Source of the DNA: a virus
Strand: one strand, 5' to 3'
Virus record (IMG/VR): IMGVR_UViG_3300032516_000014
Span: 1 to 64,000 of that record
Length of the DNA: 64,000 nucleotides
Shown: positions 37,734 to 46,505 of the stretch, piece after piece
How the letters are laid out: every line of letters begins with the position of its first letter
Numbering within the stretch: position 1 is the stretch's first letter
Notes under the pieces: model-generated
Told to the model about the DNA's origin: nothing
Database searches by the model: none
The model's input: only the letters and a program-made list of their open reading frames with translations
Program-made: the position numbers and the translations under genes

Positions 37734-39230
37734 TTAGATGGGATACCTACTGATCGTCAACGAAGCCGAAGCCACGCCTTCATCCGCCGTTGTGGCGGGA
37801 TACATTTTCCCCACCGAGTTAATGGCGGCGTCGATGGCGCTTGTCAACGGCGTCAGAGTTCCCGAGGGACCGAGCACGCCTGTCACCGAGCCCTTAAACG
37901 TTCCGCCTTGGGTCATCGACAAACTCAACTGCGCATCCAGCGCTGGGTCAACTCCTGTCAGCAGAGGCATGCCCACCAATCCAGAGTAGCCAAAGATCAC
38001 CATCGTAACCCCCCACGTATGCGATTCCCCGCCCCAATCGTCATAGCCGGGACACGGAGGCCCGCTCTTAGGATTCGGCGGCGAGTCCCAATATGAAGCG
38101 GACGACCAAAACGTGCGACTGCCTCCCATGAGCACGTAAATCGGGTTAGCCAGGGCCGAAGCGAGCGAAGCCGCCCAGGTCATCGAGTAACAATTTCCGA
38201 GGCTACCGCACAAAACTATGCAACTGTCCCCATGCTCAGATGCCGTGGTCATGCAATTGACGGGAGCCGGCACTGGGAACTGGTGGTAAAACGTGCTAGA
38301 ACATCCGCTCGCAACGAACCCGCCATGCCCGAAAACCCTCAGATGACCGCCGCCTCCGCCCGGCTCGATAAGCACCGCCTTATCTACCACGATCGCTGTC
38401 ACCGGAGAAGCCACTCCCCCGCCGTCAATGTGCACCACCTTATACACGCCCCCGAAACTCGCCAACTTAGCGTTGCTCGCGGTCGTCGGCGACGCAATCG
38501 TCGGCGTCGAACCGTCCGAGGTAATGTGCGTCGAGGTTCCAGGAACCGGGTCAAACGTGGGCACCACCGGGAGACCTGAATCGATGTCGTAAAGCACCCG
38601 GGTATTCGGATAAACAACCCCGCCGTCGATCACCGGAGGCGACGAAGGTGCAGGCGTCGTGCCGAAGACCTGCGTGATCTGGGGCACCTCTACGAACGGA
38701 GCACAGAACACCGTGTTGAGCGTGCGCCAACCCGATACAAAACCTCCCGCGTGCACCGCTCGAATCCGCAGCACCCGCCCTCCGCACATATTCTGGATCA
38801 ACAACTGCCCGCCGACCAAGTCCGCAGGAGTGCACGAGAACCAATCAGCAAAGTCGGAGCCACCCGGCGTGGCAGACAACTGCACTTCGTAGGACTCGAT
38901 CGTTCCGGGCGCACCGAAGGTCAGATCGAGAGTGGCCCCGTCCGGCCCACACGCGATAGTCACGTCCGGTACCGAGGCCGCGGAGCCGCTGCCCCACTGA
39001 TTCAGCAGCTCCAACCGGGTGCGTTCCGTCTTCAGATCGATAGCCGCAGGAGAATCTCCAATACGATAGAGATTCTCGAATTGAGCATCCGGGGGCAACA
39101 GCGAGTAGCGCAGCGAGCTGTTGAACTTCTGCAACAACTGGCACGCGCGCGACAAGCAGCAAGAAGCGTCTTGCTGATACGCCGCCCACTCGGGCTTAGG
39201 CAACCCGATAATGTCGCCGGCAAAGCTCAT
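37734..39230 (-). CDS. Fibre protein with repeated N-terminal module and Fn3-like domain, 498 aa
   Basis: Residues 1-75 repeat the module of the two small neighbours (MSFAGDIIGLPKPEW ... ENLYRIGDSPAAIDLKTERTRLE). Residues 85-185 have the strand pattern of a fibronectin type III domain (VTIACGPDGATLDLTFG, IESYEVQLSATPGG). The remainder is Gly/Ser/Cys-rich and beta-prone. Such Fn3 domains are common in phage tail and fibre proteins. The N-terminal module suggests a shared attachment site with the small paralogues. Confidence 0.65.
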   Translation of the reverse strand: MSFAGDIIGLPKPEWAAYQQDASCCLSRACQLLQKFNSSLRYSLLPPDAQFENLYRIGDSPAAIDLKTERTRLELLNQWGSGSAASVPDVTIACGPDGATLDLTFGAPGTIESYEVQLSATPGGSDFADWFSCTPADLVGGQLLIQNMCGGRVLRIRAVHAGGFVSGWRTLNTVFCAPFVEVPQITQVFGTTPAPSSPPVIDGGVVYPNTRVLYDIDSGLPVVPTFDPVPGTSTHITSDGSTPTIASPTTASNAKLASFGGVYKVVHIDGGGVASPVTAIVVDKAVLIEPGGGGGHLRVFGHGGFVASGCSSTFYHQFPVPAPVNCMTTASEHGDSCIVLCGSLGNCYSMTWAASLASALANPIYVLMGGSRTFWSSASYWDSPPNPKSGPPCPGYDDWGGESHTWGVTMVIFGYSGLVGMPLLTGVDPALDAQLSLSMTQGGTFKGSVTGVLGPSGTLTPLTSAIDAAINSVGKMYPATTADEGVASASLTISRYPI

Positions 39231-39234
39231 GCGA

Positions 39235-39423
39235 TCAGTTAGCCGGACCAGAACGCAGATACGTAGAGGCCCAGCTCAAAAAGGCCTCGCGATTACCGGG
39301 CGGAACTTGATGCAACGCAGCCCGAGCCGCGGCAAGATCCGCAGCAACACCGACGGGAAGCGGCTGCCCGGCATTCGCCAAGGCAATCAACTGTGAGAGA
39401 GATGGTCGAGGAGGTGAAGGCAT
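39235..39423 (-). CDS. Small hypothetical protein, 62 aa
   Basis: A good ribosome site (AAAGGA, 7 bases before the ATG) supports translation. The protein begins MPSPPRPSLSQLIALANAG, then an Ala-rich helix and FLSWASTYLRSG. No membrane segment or known domain. It lies between two genes of the repeated-module family. Confidence 0.55.
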   Translation of the reverse strand: MPSPPRPSLSQLIALANAGQPLPVGVAADLAAARAALHQVPPGNREAFLSWASTYLRSGPAN

Positions 39424-39449
39424 ATTAGAATCCTTTCAAGGTTTCGGAA

Positions 39450-39695
39450 TTATGGCCACATGATGTAGAGCCACGCGAAGGTCATCTCCACGAGAAACCG
39501 CTGAATCTTCAGCGCCACCGTGGCCGGAGAGTCGCCCTCGACGTAGTGGTTCTCGGCGTAAATGTCCGGCATGAAGAACCAGAAAATCGGATTCGCCTCC
39601 AGGTGTTTCAGCACGTTGATGTCTTGCCGAACCTTCGTCGGGTCCAGGGGGAGCGGCGGGTTTGCCAGCTCCGTGATGTCGCTTGTGTATGCCAT
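39450..39695 (-). CDS. Small virion-module protein, paralogue of 37494-37724, 81 aa
   Basis: MAYTSDITELANPPLPLDPTK at the start and ENHYVEGDSPATVALKIQRF in the second half match the 76-residue protein and the N-terminus of the 498-residue protein. The C-terminal helix is unusually hydrophobic and aromatic (FAWLYIMWP). No enzymatic motif. Probably a small structural or adaptor protein. Confidence 0.62.
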   Translation of the reverse strand: MAYTSDITELANPPLPLDPTKVRQDINVLKHLEANPIFWFFMPDIYAENHYVEGDSPATVALKIQRFLVEMTFAWLYIMWP

Positions 39696-39720
39696 AATCT
39701 TACTGATTGAGTTACCGAGT

Positions 39721-40467
39721 TTACGTCAACGGCTTGATCAACACTTTCACATTCGCGTCCTGCGCGCCGTCCTGCGCAGATTCAAACATCGTCTTCACCC
39801 TCGCCACGACCGAGGCTTCCAGGCCCGATTGATCAAGCGCCTTCGTAAACGCTTTGCCGCCCGCAACCACTTGACCCACCGCTTTAGAAAGCACTGCGCC
39901 GCTCGCCCGGCCCGCACTCGCAACCAAACAGGCCCCGGCACCCACTGGTGGATAAGCGACCCCGAGAATCTTGATTCCCGTCCACACCACCAGCCCCAGC
40001 ACGAACATCCCGCCGACCCAAACCAGATACGGCACCTGCAACCAGCCCGTGCCCTCGATCGTCTTGCCGACCATCGGCTCGATCTTGCGCCGATACTCCT
40101 CCACCCGGCGGTCCAGGCGGCCCGAGATCGCGTCCAGCCGGGCCGATAACGCATCTGCGGTAGCTTTCCACTGCGCCTCCGGCGGTCCGACACTCAGCGC
40201 TACCGATCGCGTCAACCCTGCGGTTTCCTTCGCCGGCACCAACACTGTCGAAGACGACCCTTCCAGCGTCGCAGCCAAGACTGTTTGCTCCGCTTTCCTG
40301 GAGGCGAGATCGGCGGCCTGTTTGAACACTTCCTGGTCTGCCACCGAGGCTTCAGGCACCGGCTTCACCTTTTTCGCCCCAAGCTCTACGGGCTTAGGGA
40401 GTAAACTGCACCCCGCGCACAGCAGTATTGTCAGAAAAACATACCACTTTTTGTGACAATACTTCAC
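39721..40467 (-). CDS. Lipoprotein with a transmembrane segment, spanin candidate
   Basis: A 248-residue protein with GTG start overlapping the upstream stop (GTGA). Residues 1-20 are a lipoprotein signal peptide with lipobox LCAGC. A helical charged region follows, with coiled-coil (ADALSARLDAISGRLDRRVEEYRRK). A hydrophobic segment VPYLVWVGGMFVLGLVVW lies near 145-162, then a soluble tail. Lipid anchor plus a membrane helix, next to a membrane protein, is the plan of unimolecular spanins that fuse the two membranes at lysis. The extra C-terminal part is unusual for that class. Confidence 0.5.
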   Translation of the reverse strand: MKYCHKKWYVFLTILLCAGCSLLPKPVELGAKKVKPVPEASVADQEVFKQAADLASRKAEQTVLAATLEGSSSTVLVPAKETAGLTRSVALSVGPPEAQWKATADALSARLDAISGRLDRRVEEYRRKIEPMVGKTIEGTGWLQVPYLVWVGGMFVLGLVVWTGIKILGVAYPPVGAGACLVASAGRASGAVLSKAVGQVVAGGKAFTKALDQSGLEASVVARVKTMFESAQDGAQDANVKVLIKPLT

Positions 40468-40856
40468 GCCTCGATTTCCTTGGAAAACTTCACGATTCGC
40501 GCCAGCTCAGCCTCGGACATCTTGCTAATCGGGCACTCTTCAAGCAAAGCGCGCTTACCGTTATCTTCTTTCGACAACTTCTCCAAGATCTCCGCCGGCT
40601 CCAGCCGGTTTAGCGGGCACAACTGGATCAGCCGCTCCTTGCGGTATCGCTCGCGCGCCTGGCCAAGTTTCACCGCCACGTAAAGCGCGGTCACAATCGC
40701 CGCAATGATCTGGAACAGCACCAGCGTATCGTGCAACAAGAAGTTCGTTCCTGGCACTGCGGTAATCGCAGCCCGGCTAGTCACTTCGCCGCCGACATTC
40801 ACCGCCACCAGCCCGAAAACCTTAATCATTTCTGGAGTCAAAATATCAACCTTCAC
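40464..40856 (-). CDS. Membrane protein, holin-like candidate, 130 aa
   Basis: A hydrophobic helix (TLVLFQIIAAIVTALYVAVKL) lies near 45-65, and a weaker one precedes it at 12-25. A long charged cytoplasmic-type helical tail (ARERYRKERL) follows. One to two membrane segments with a charged end next to a spanin-like gene suggests a lysis role, but the tail is longer than in most holins. No endolysin was found beside it. Confidence 0.45.
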   Translation of the reverse strand: MKVDILTPEMIKVFGLVAVNVGGEVTSRAAITAVPGTNFLLHDTLVLFQIIAAIVTALYVAVKLGQARERYRKERLIQLCPLNRLEPAEILEKLSKEDNGKRALLEECPISKMSEAELARIVKFSKEIEA

Positions 40857-40890
40857 GCCTTCGCACCCTCACGTCGTTATTGATCCTAAG

Positions 40891-41967
40891 TTATCCACCA
40901 TTACCCCCCGGCAAAGCCGAGTAACGGGGCCGCAAATACTGATAGAAAATCTGCCGATACGCTTCCGCCGAAAAATCCGTGGTCCACACGATCAACTCGG
41001 CCAGATCCATGTCCGTCGTCGAAGGTCCGCCCGCCCCCGTGTAGCCGATCCGTTGAAACGTCTCCACCTTGCCCACATTCGCGACATAGCCCCGGTTAAG
41101 GCCGGGACCTTCAAACTGAACCAGAGAACCCGCCGAAGTCTCCTCCGCGGTCTGGGACAATATACACGCCGCCCAAACATTCTGGCGGCCTTCAAAAGCT
41201 CCCCCCGGAGCACGCGCGTTGTTGTTGATCTTGCCGTCAAAGCAATAGTTGTCGTAGGTGCCAGCATTCAAAAACTTCAACGTCATGTAGAAATTCGTCG
41301 CGCCCGTTTCCCCCAGCACCACGCTAACCGCGGCACACCGCACCACAGCAAGAGCAGTCCAGTAAATCGGTGTGGTGCCTGCCGTGCCGTTCCTCAGAAT
41401 TATCGGATTCGGTCCATCGAGATACTTCTGGTTGCCACCGGCATTCCGGAAACGCACCGCGGAAGCCGTGCCCAGCGCATTAGCAACATAAACCGGCTGG
41501 TTAGCCGCCGTCGCTTGCACCCAATTGCCCCCCAGAGATCCTTCATTTGTCCACGAGGCAACAGGATCGGTATCGGCTAACACAAGCGAACTAGCCCGAA
41601 GCCAAACCACTGGCAGCGGCAACATGCTCGCAACATCAGTAATCAAACCAGGAACCGTCAACCCCGCCGCACCGTTGGCACCAGCAGCGCCGTTAGTACC
41701 GTTAGCACCAGGCGCACCGTTCGTGCCGTTGGTGCCGTTAGTGCCGGCTGCCCCAGGCAGACCGTTAGTGCCGTTGGTGCCGTTTGCACCGGGCGCCCCG
41801 TTCGCGCCGTTGGCGCCGTCAGCGCCGTCAGGACCAGCCGCACCATCAGGACCGGGAGCCCCGTCGGGCGCGCCAAGCTTCGAGAACGAACCCCCCGAGA
41901 TCTCTCGCAAAATCTTCGCCAAAAGAGCGTTCTTACCGTCCCCGGTCTGGTAAACCTCGCGACTCAT
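40891..41967 (-). CDS. Collagen-like / LamG-like protein, paralogue 3, 358 aa
   Basis: N-terminal anchor VYQTGDGKNALLAKILREI is followed by GSF. A collagen-like stretch at about 35-105 has GANGTNGTNG-type triplets, rich in Thr and Asn. The C-terminal domain (LPLPVVWLRASSLVLADTDP, SWTNEGSLGGNWVQAT, LAELIVWTTDFS) resembles LamG/concanavalin-type beta sandwiches. It is the last of three tandem copies and overlaps the second by ATGA. Thr-rich GXY triplets recall O-glycosylated spore collagen-like proteins. Probably a surface fibre. Confidence 0.75.
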   Translation of the reverse strand: MSREVYQTGDGKNALLAKILREISGGSFSKLGAPDGAPGPDGAAGPDGADGANGANGAPGANGTNGTNGLPGAAGTNGTNGTNGAPGANGTNGAAGANGAAGLTVPGLITDVASMLPLPVVWLRASSLVLADTDPVASWTNEGSLGGNWVQATAANQPVYVANALGTASAVRFRNAGGNQKYLDGPNPIILRNGTAGTTPIYWTALAVVRCAAVSVVLGETGATNFYMTLKFLNAGTYDNYCFDGKINNNARAPGGAFEGRQNVWAACILSQTAEETSAGSLVQFEGPGLNRGYVANVGKVETFQRIGYTGAGGPSTTDMDLAELIVWTTDFSAEAYRQIFYQYLRPRYSALPGGNGG

Positions 41968-43040
41968 AAACCATTACCTCCAGGCAACGCCGGGTAACGC
42001 GTCCGAAAATACCCGAAGAAAAGCTGGCGCAGAATATCGGTAGGCACGTCCGTCGTCCAGGCTATCAACTCCGCCAGGTGCATGTTCTCCAAAATCGCTT
42101 CCGTGCCGCCCCAACCCAGCCGGCCTACGTTCGCAAAACCACCGCCCCCCGAACCAAAACATCGCAGCAAGCCTGGTCCTTCGTAACTCGTCTCGTCTTT
42201 GGAAGAAGACGAAATGAATCCCGCGCGCTGATAAGTCAACATCGTCCACTCCCCGGCAGCGGCGTCATGATACTGATTTGCAAAACTAGGACCACTCGTC
42301 AAATAAGTCGATAACGCGACTCTGTTTGACGCCGTGACATTCGTCACAAACCCGATTCGATTCGTGCTAGTCGTCCCCGTCTGTTGTCCAAGCAAAATGG
42401 TCGCATTCGACGCTTTCATTATCGCGATCACCGTGCAATACAAAGGCGATTGCCCCGACCCGGACCCCAGTAACGTCAAAGTCGCCGGAGCGTCCAGATA
42501 CCGATGCACCGTATTGCCCGCATCATACAAAAACTTCACCGCCGGCTTCGTGCCAATGGCATTCGTTACGTATTCGGGTTGCTTGCCAGCGGTAGCCTGC
42601 ACCCAATTTCCTCCAGCAGAACCTTCATTTGTCCACGAAGCAACCAGGTCCCCGTTATTCAAAACCAAAGAATCGGCTTTGAACCAAATCAAAGGAAGAG
42701 GCAAAAAGTCAGCGATGGCGATAACCGATCCCGTCGCCTGATTACCGTTGCTGCCGTTAGCGCCGGGCAAACCGTTCGAGCCGGCTGCGCCATTCGTGCC
42801 GTTGGTGCCGTTAGTGCCGTTTGCCCCAGGCGCACCGTTCGAGCCGTTAGTGCCATTGGTGCCGTTTGCACCGGGCGCCCCGTTCGCGCCGTTGGCGCCG
42901 TCAGCGCCGTCAGGACCAGCCGCACCATCAGGACCGGGAGCCCCAGAGATTCCAGAAAAAGACCCCGCGAGAACGGAATTCAAAATCTTCCGCAACAGCG
43001 GATTGTTCGCGTCTCCGGTCTTGTAGGTCTGATCGCTCAC
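41964..43040 (-). CDS. Collagen-like / LamG-like protein, paralogue 2, 358 aa
   Basis: The same three-part plan as its neighbours: anchor TYKTGDANNPLLRKILNSV, collagen-like region of GTNG and GANG triplets (about 30-100), and a LamG-like end with SWTNEGSAGGNWVQATAG and HLAELIAWTTDVP. The collagen DNA is nearly identical to that of the flanking copies, so recombination between copies is possible. ATGA overlaps on both sides. Confidence 0.75.
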   Translation of the reverse strand: MSDQTYKTGDANNPLLRKILNSVLAGSFSGISGAPGPDGAAGPDGADGANGANGAPGANGTNGTNGSNGAPGANGTNGTNGTNGAAGSNGLPGANGSNGNQATGSVIAIADFLPLPLIWFKADSLVLNNGDLVASWTNEGSAGGNWVQATAGKQPEYVTNAIGTKPAVKFLYDAGNTVHRYLDAPATLTLLGSGSGQSPLYCTVIAIMKASNATILLGQQTGTTSTNRIGFVTNVTASNRVALSTYLTSGPSFANQYHDAAAGEWTMLTYQRAGFISSSSKDETSYEGPGLLRCFGSGGGGFANVGRLGWGGTEAILENMHLAELIAWTTDVPTDILRQLFFGYFRTRYPALPGGNGL

Positions 43041-44083
43041 ACGCCGTTTCCTCCCTTGACTGACGGAAACTTCCCCCGGATATATCCATAGAAAATCTGG
43101 CGCATCGCACTTTCATCAAGATCAAGCGACCACGCCATCAACTCGCACAAATCAAAATTCTCATTGATGCTCACCGCGCCGGAATACCCCATCCGCTGAG
43201 GCAAGAATCCAAACGCATCTCCTACGCGCCCTCGCACAAGCCCCGGCCCTTCATACACCACGTCTTGAAACGCTTTGCGCGTTATTCCGATCATCGCAAA
43301 GTCGCCAAACCGAGTTTCACACCACGACGGGGCCGAATAAGCACTCGTCTGGAGGTAATAGTTCAACGAGTAATTGTTTAAGGCACCCACGCCGTTAATC
43401 GTCAACCGATCCGCAACACCACTTGCCCCCGCCAATCCTAACACCTGGCTTTGCGCCAAGGCGCAGATAACCAAAATTATGGTTGCATTCTTCGGCAAGG
43501 TCCCGGTCGTATTGTGAAGCAACGTCACGGCTGCTCCCGCGTCCAGATATTTGTGGTTCGGATTCGCGTATCGAAATCGAACCGCGGATTGAATGCCTAG
43601 TGCATTCGTGATATACGTCGGCTTGTTATTCGCCGTAGCCTGCACCCAGTTTCCCCCGACCGAGCCCTCGTTGGTCCACGAAGCAACGGGGTCATTATTG
43701 TTCAACACAAGCGAACTCGCCTTGAACCAAATCAACGGAGTGGGCAACACGTCCGTCAACGTCTCAATTCTTCCAGGAGCCGGAGCTCCCGCCGCACCGT
43801 CAGAACCAGGAGCCCCGTTCGAGCCGGCTGCCCCGTCAGTGCCATTGGTGCCATTGGTGCCGTTTGCCCCAGGCGCACCGTTCGTGCCATTGGTACCGTT
43901 GGTGCCGTTTGCACCGGGCGCCCCGTTCGTGCCATTCGAGCCGTCAGAACCAGCGCTGCCGTCAGGACCCGGCGCACCGTCAGGACCCGCCACACCCGCA
44001 AAAGAACCTTCGTTCAACGCTGTTGCCACTTTTCGCAGCAACCTGTTGTCGGAATCACCAGTCTTTGGGACGTTATCGCTCAT
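43037..44083 (-). CDS. Collagen-like / LamG-like protein, paralogue 1, 348 aa
   Basis: First of the three copies: anchor VPKTGDSDNRLLRKVATAL, GSF, collagen-like triplets (30-105), and LamG-like domain (SWTNEGSVGGNWVQATAN, LCELMAWSLDLD). The start overlaps the stop of a 56-residue gene that carries only the anchor motif, twice. It follows the capsid gene, so capsid-surface attachment is possible. Confidence 0.75.
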   Translation of the reverse strand: MSDNVPKTGDSDNRLLRKVATALNEGSFAGVAGPDGAPGPDGSAGSDGSNGTNGAPGANGTNGTNGTNGAPGANGTNGTNGTDGAAGSNGAPGSDGAAGAPAPGRIETLTDVLPTPLIWFKASSLVLNNNDPVASWTNEGSVGGNWVQATANNKPTYITNALGIQSAVRFRYANPNHKYLDAGAAVTLLHNTTGTLPKNATIILVICALAQSQVLGLAGASGVADRLTINGVGALNNYSLNYYLQTSAYSAPSWCETRFGDFAMIGITRKAFQDVVYEGPGLVRGRVGDAFGFLPQRMGYSGAVSINENFDLCELMAWSLDLDESAMRQIFYGYIRGKFPSVKGGNGV

Positions 44084-44250
44084 TCTGCGTCACCTAAAAG
44101 CTGCAACCACTTCCGCAAAAGCACGTTTTCGCCATCGCTATCAAACGCCTGCCGGCTCACCGGAGCGCTGGGAATCACGGCCCTCAATCGCTCGACAATC
44201 TTCCGGAGCAACTGCTGGTCTGAATCGCCTGTTTTTACCTGCGTGTCCAT
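44080..44250 (-). CDS. Small duplicated anchor-motif protein, 56 aa
   Basis: Not a long frame, but well supported: ATG at 44250 and stop overlapping the next ATG. It contains VKTGDSDQQLLRKIVERL and later AFDSDGENVLLRKWLQLL, two copies of the GDxxNxLLRK motif that starts each of the three collagen-like proteins downstream, and no collagen. It may be a capping, competitor or adaptor protein for the same docking site (inference). Confidence 0.65.
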   Translation of the reverse strand: MDTQVKTGDSDQQLLRKIVERLRAVIPSAPVSRQAFDSDGENVLLRKWLQLLGDAE

Positions 44251-44254
44251 TCGA

Positions 44255-44339
44255 GAAAGGCCGCCAGAGTTGACTCTAAAGTCTTCTCCGGCGGCCAGTG
44301 AAGCGGCGCGCAGGAATCAACACCAGGGGAGCGCGCCGC
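44255..44339 (-). terminator. Double-hairpin terminator after the capsid gene
   Basis: On the minus strand, a first hairpin (arms 44339-44331 and 44311-44303, 9 bp) is followed by a second (arms 44296-44286 and 44269-44259, 11 bp including one GU) and TTTCTC. It lies directly after the capsid stop and probably limits read-through into the fibre genes. Confidence 0.7.
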
Positions 44340-44345
44340 GTTAGC

Positions 44346-45611
44346 TTAGAGCTGGCTAACGTGCCCGCCTTGGCCCGTCAGCGGGAGCGAGGAAGTCACG
44401 GTGCAGGGTTCGAGGCCGAGATCCGCCGTGCAGCGCTGATACAGGATCGGGATCTCGTGCTGCGGCCGAATGGGCCGATACGCACGGGTGATCTGATACT
44501 TGTGCCAGCCGAAGTCACCGAACGGATTGCAATCGTTATCGATCACATAGTGCCAATCGAGCTCGCCCATGTGCAACTGGGGCGCGAACTTGAACGTGCC
44601 TTCGCCCACATACTTCTCGGGCACCTGGCGCTCGTAACTGCCATCGGCGAAGAGGAAGCCCACTTCCCACGCACCGCGCAACCACGAAGGATTGTGCTTG
44701 CTGTAGGCAGTGTTCTTCGCCGCGTTGATGATGGTGATCACGGGGTCGATCAAGTTCAGTGTGCCGTCTGGCAGGAAGCCAGAAGCGCGCAAAGAACGCT
44801 GGTCAATGCCGAACGCGATGCCGCGGTAAGCCGGGGCAGTCTCGAACGAGTAACCCTGGAGGCCCTCGCCCCCAACCTCGTAACGACCCGCTTCGGCCCA
44901 CAGGAGGACTTCCTTGACACCGAGCTCCTGGCGGAACAGTTCAATTGCGGCATCGCTGCCGATGAACTTGAAGTGCGGCTGGCCTTTGTCGCTGGCAGGG
45001 AACATCTCCGCGAACAGCGCTTCTTTCAAGAAGCGAGCCACGGTATGCAGAGCCTTGAACGACAACGGACCCGTCGGCGCGACCGGCGCGAACAGAATAC
45101 CGACATCGGGCTCATACCCACCAGTGAAAAGATCCTCGAACGCGTAACCCGCAGCCGCCACGAACTTGCTGGCGCTGTTCAGGTAGAGCTGGGCGCGCAC
45201 ATCGGAGTTGATGTATTGCGTGATCAGCTTCGCCAGAGCATCTTCAGCAGTCAGGTAAGACTGTTTGAACGCGGCGTAGCCTTGCTTGACGCACACCCGA
45301 GGACCGAAACCACGCTTGGATTTCAGTCGGTAGGTGAATTCCACGGTGCCTGTCTTGTCCTGCAAGCCAGTCGTGCCGCAAATCTGCGTGTCGTTGACAA
45401 ACGTCGGAATGGCGAGGGAATCGCCAGGAGCCGCCGGCATCTGGACCGCAGACCGAACTTCATCAGACACCCCGCTCGGGAACGTGCCGCCCCGGAGAAT
45501 GTTGATGTAAGGAGAGTTGACCGCAAGTGCCTTTGCCACGGTGCCGACAAGACGTTGAGTGTCCTTCAGCGCGATGTCACTGGCCTGTGCTGGAGAGATG
45601 CAATCGCCCAT
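44346..45611 (-). CDS. Major capsid protein
   Basis: A 421-residue protein beginning MGDCISPAQASDIALKDTQR. It lies after portal and scaffold-like genes and has the mixed alpha/beta composition and length expected of HK97-fold capsid proteins, with a long helix region (DALAKLITQYINSDVRAQLYLNSASKF). The ATG at 45611 is preferred. The frame stays open upstream to a TTG at 45704, but an AAAGG site lies about 11 bases before the ATG. A 150-base gap upstream, the largest in this part, contains a GC hairpin near 45690 and probably a promoter, and a double hairpin terminates the gene. Together these suggest separate high expression. Identification is mainly by position and size. Confidence 0.72.
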   Translation of the reverse strand: MGDCISPAQASDIALKDTQRLVGTVAKALAVNSPYINILRGGTFPSGVSDEVRSAVQMPAAPGDSLAIPTFVNDTQICGTTGLQDKTGTVEFTYRLKSKRGFGPRVCVKQGYAAFKQSYLTAEDALAKLITQYINSDVRAQLYLNSASKFVAAAGYAFEDLFTGGYEPDVGILFAPVAPTGPLSFKALHTVARFLKEALFAEMFPASDKGQPHFKFIGSDAAIELFRQELGVKEVLLWAEAGRYEVGGEGLQGYSFETAPAYRGIAFGIDQRSLRASGFLPDGTLNLIDPVITIINAAKNTAYSKHNPSWLRGAWEVGFLFADGSYERQVPEKYVGEGTFKFAPQLHMGELDWHYVIDNDCNPFGDFGWHKYQITRAYRPIRPQHEIPILYQRCTADLGLEPCTVTSSLPLTGQGGHVSQL

Positions 45612-45761
45612 AATGGAACTGCCTTTCTTCGGGACTAACCCGAATACCGAGGGTTGCTTCAACTCCAGGCCAGCGGAGCTTAGGCCGATAGCCGCGAGGA
45701 ACAAACGCGGCCGAAAATTGAGTTCCGTTCTACCCCTACATTGCCGTTTTTCAGAAAATGG

Positions 45762-46505
45762 TCAAGCAACGTTGTCGAGTTGCCGTATCGGCACTTTGAA
45801 ATACCGCTCTTGAATCGTGCGCACCCCGGCGCCCGTTTTGCTCCCGTGATAGAACACCGCGCCTCCTTGCAACAACACGTCGAGCAACCCGTGAGTGAAC
45901 ACTGGACCGCGCCAAAAGCTACGTATGCGCACCGAGTCGGCCTGACCCCACTTCTGGAACGTCTTCGCCATCGCCACGTCCCAGCCGCACCGCGCATCGC
46001 AACCCCCAATCTTCACGATCTCGCGCATGAACGGCTCCGAACACGAGAACATCGCGTTGCCGTTGATGTGATGCACCACATACTGCGTGGTCAAATGGCC
46101 CAGCACGCAAACTCCCTTCCGGTCCCACTCCTCCAACAGCTTATCCGTCCAACCGGGACAGAGCGGTATCGAGTCTCCCTCCGTCGTCAGCACCGCATCG
46201 TATTTCGGCCACAATCCGGCCACCAAACGCTCGTAAATGAAGCTCATGGTGTCAAACCAGAGCTCGTTGGGTCCGAAAGGCCAGCCCTGCGCCCGGCGCC
46301 GGCCAATAAACTCATGCACGCCGAACTTGCGCGACACGTAAGCCACCACCTTCGGGTCCGGCTTGCAGTCAAACCGAGCCGCAAACAAGACATCGACGTT
46401 TTTGTTCAACTTCGGCTCCAGGTCCGCCCACAGCTTCGCAACCTGCATCGACAAAGGTTTGTCACCCTCGAAGAATTGCAACGCCAACAACAGCCGCGGG
46501 GTCAT
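45762..46505 (-). CDS. Glycosyltransferase-like protein, tandem paralogue A, 247 aa
   Basis: Start by ATGA overlap with the upstream paralogue. Conserved blocks shared with it: LLLALQF/LLVAVQF, VLFAxRFDC, VAYVSRKF, DSIPLxxGWTDxLLEEWxRK, GHLxxxxxHINGxAMxSCxEPF and AVxYHGxKxxAG. The TEGDSIPL segment near 123 is the likely acidic metal/nucleotide-sugar site of a GT-A fold. It lies between scaffold-like and capsid genes, so virion protein is a plausible acceptor. Family number not assigned. Confidence 0.62.
   Translation of the reverse strand: MTPRLLLALQFFEGDKPLSMQVAKLWADLEPKLNKNVDVLFAARFDCKPDPKVVAYVSRKFGVHEFIGRRRAQGWPFGPNELWFDTMSFIYERLVAGLWPKYDAVLTTEGDSIPLCPGWTDKLLEEWDRKGVCVLGHLTTQYVVHHINGNAMFSCSEPFMREIVKIGGCDARCGWDVAMAKTFQKWGQADSVRIRSFWRGPVFTHGLLDVLLQGGAVFYHGSKTGAGVRTIQERYFKVPIRQLDNVA

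Noticed and set aside
41640-41870. Repetitive GC-rich DNA in the collagen genes as a mobile or regulatory repeat
   Set aside because: The repeats follow from GXY codons and keep frame; no flanking duplications or transposase.
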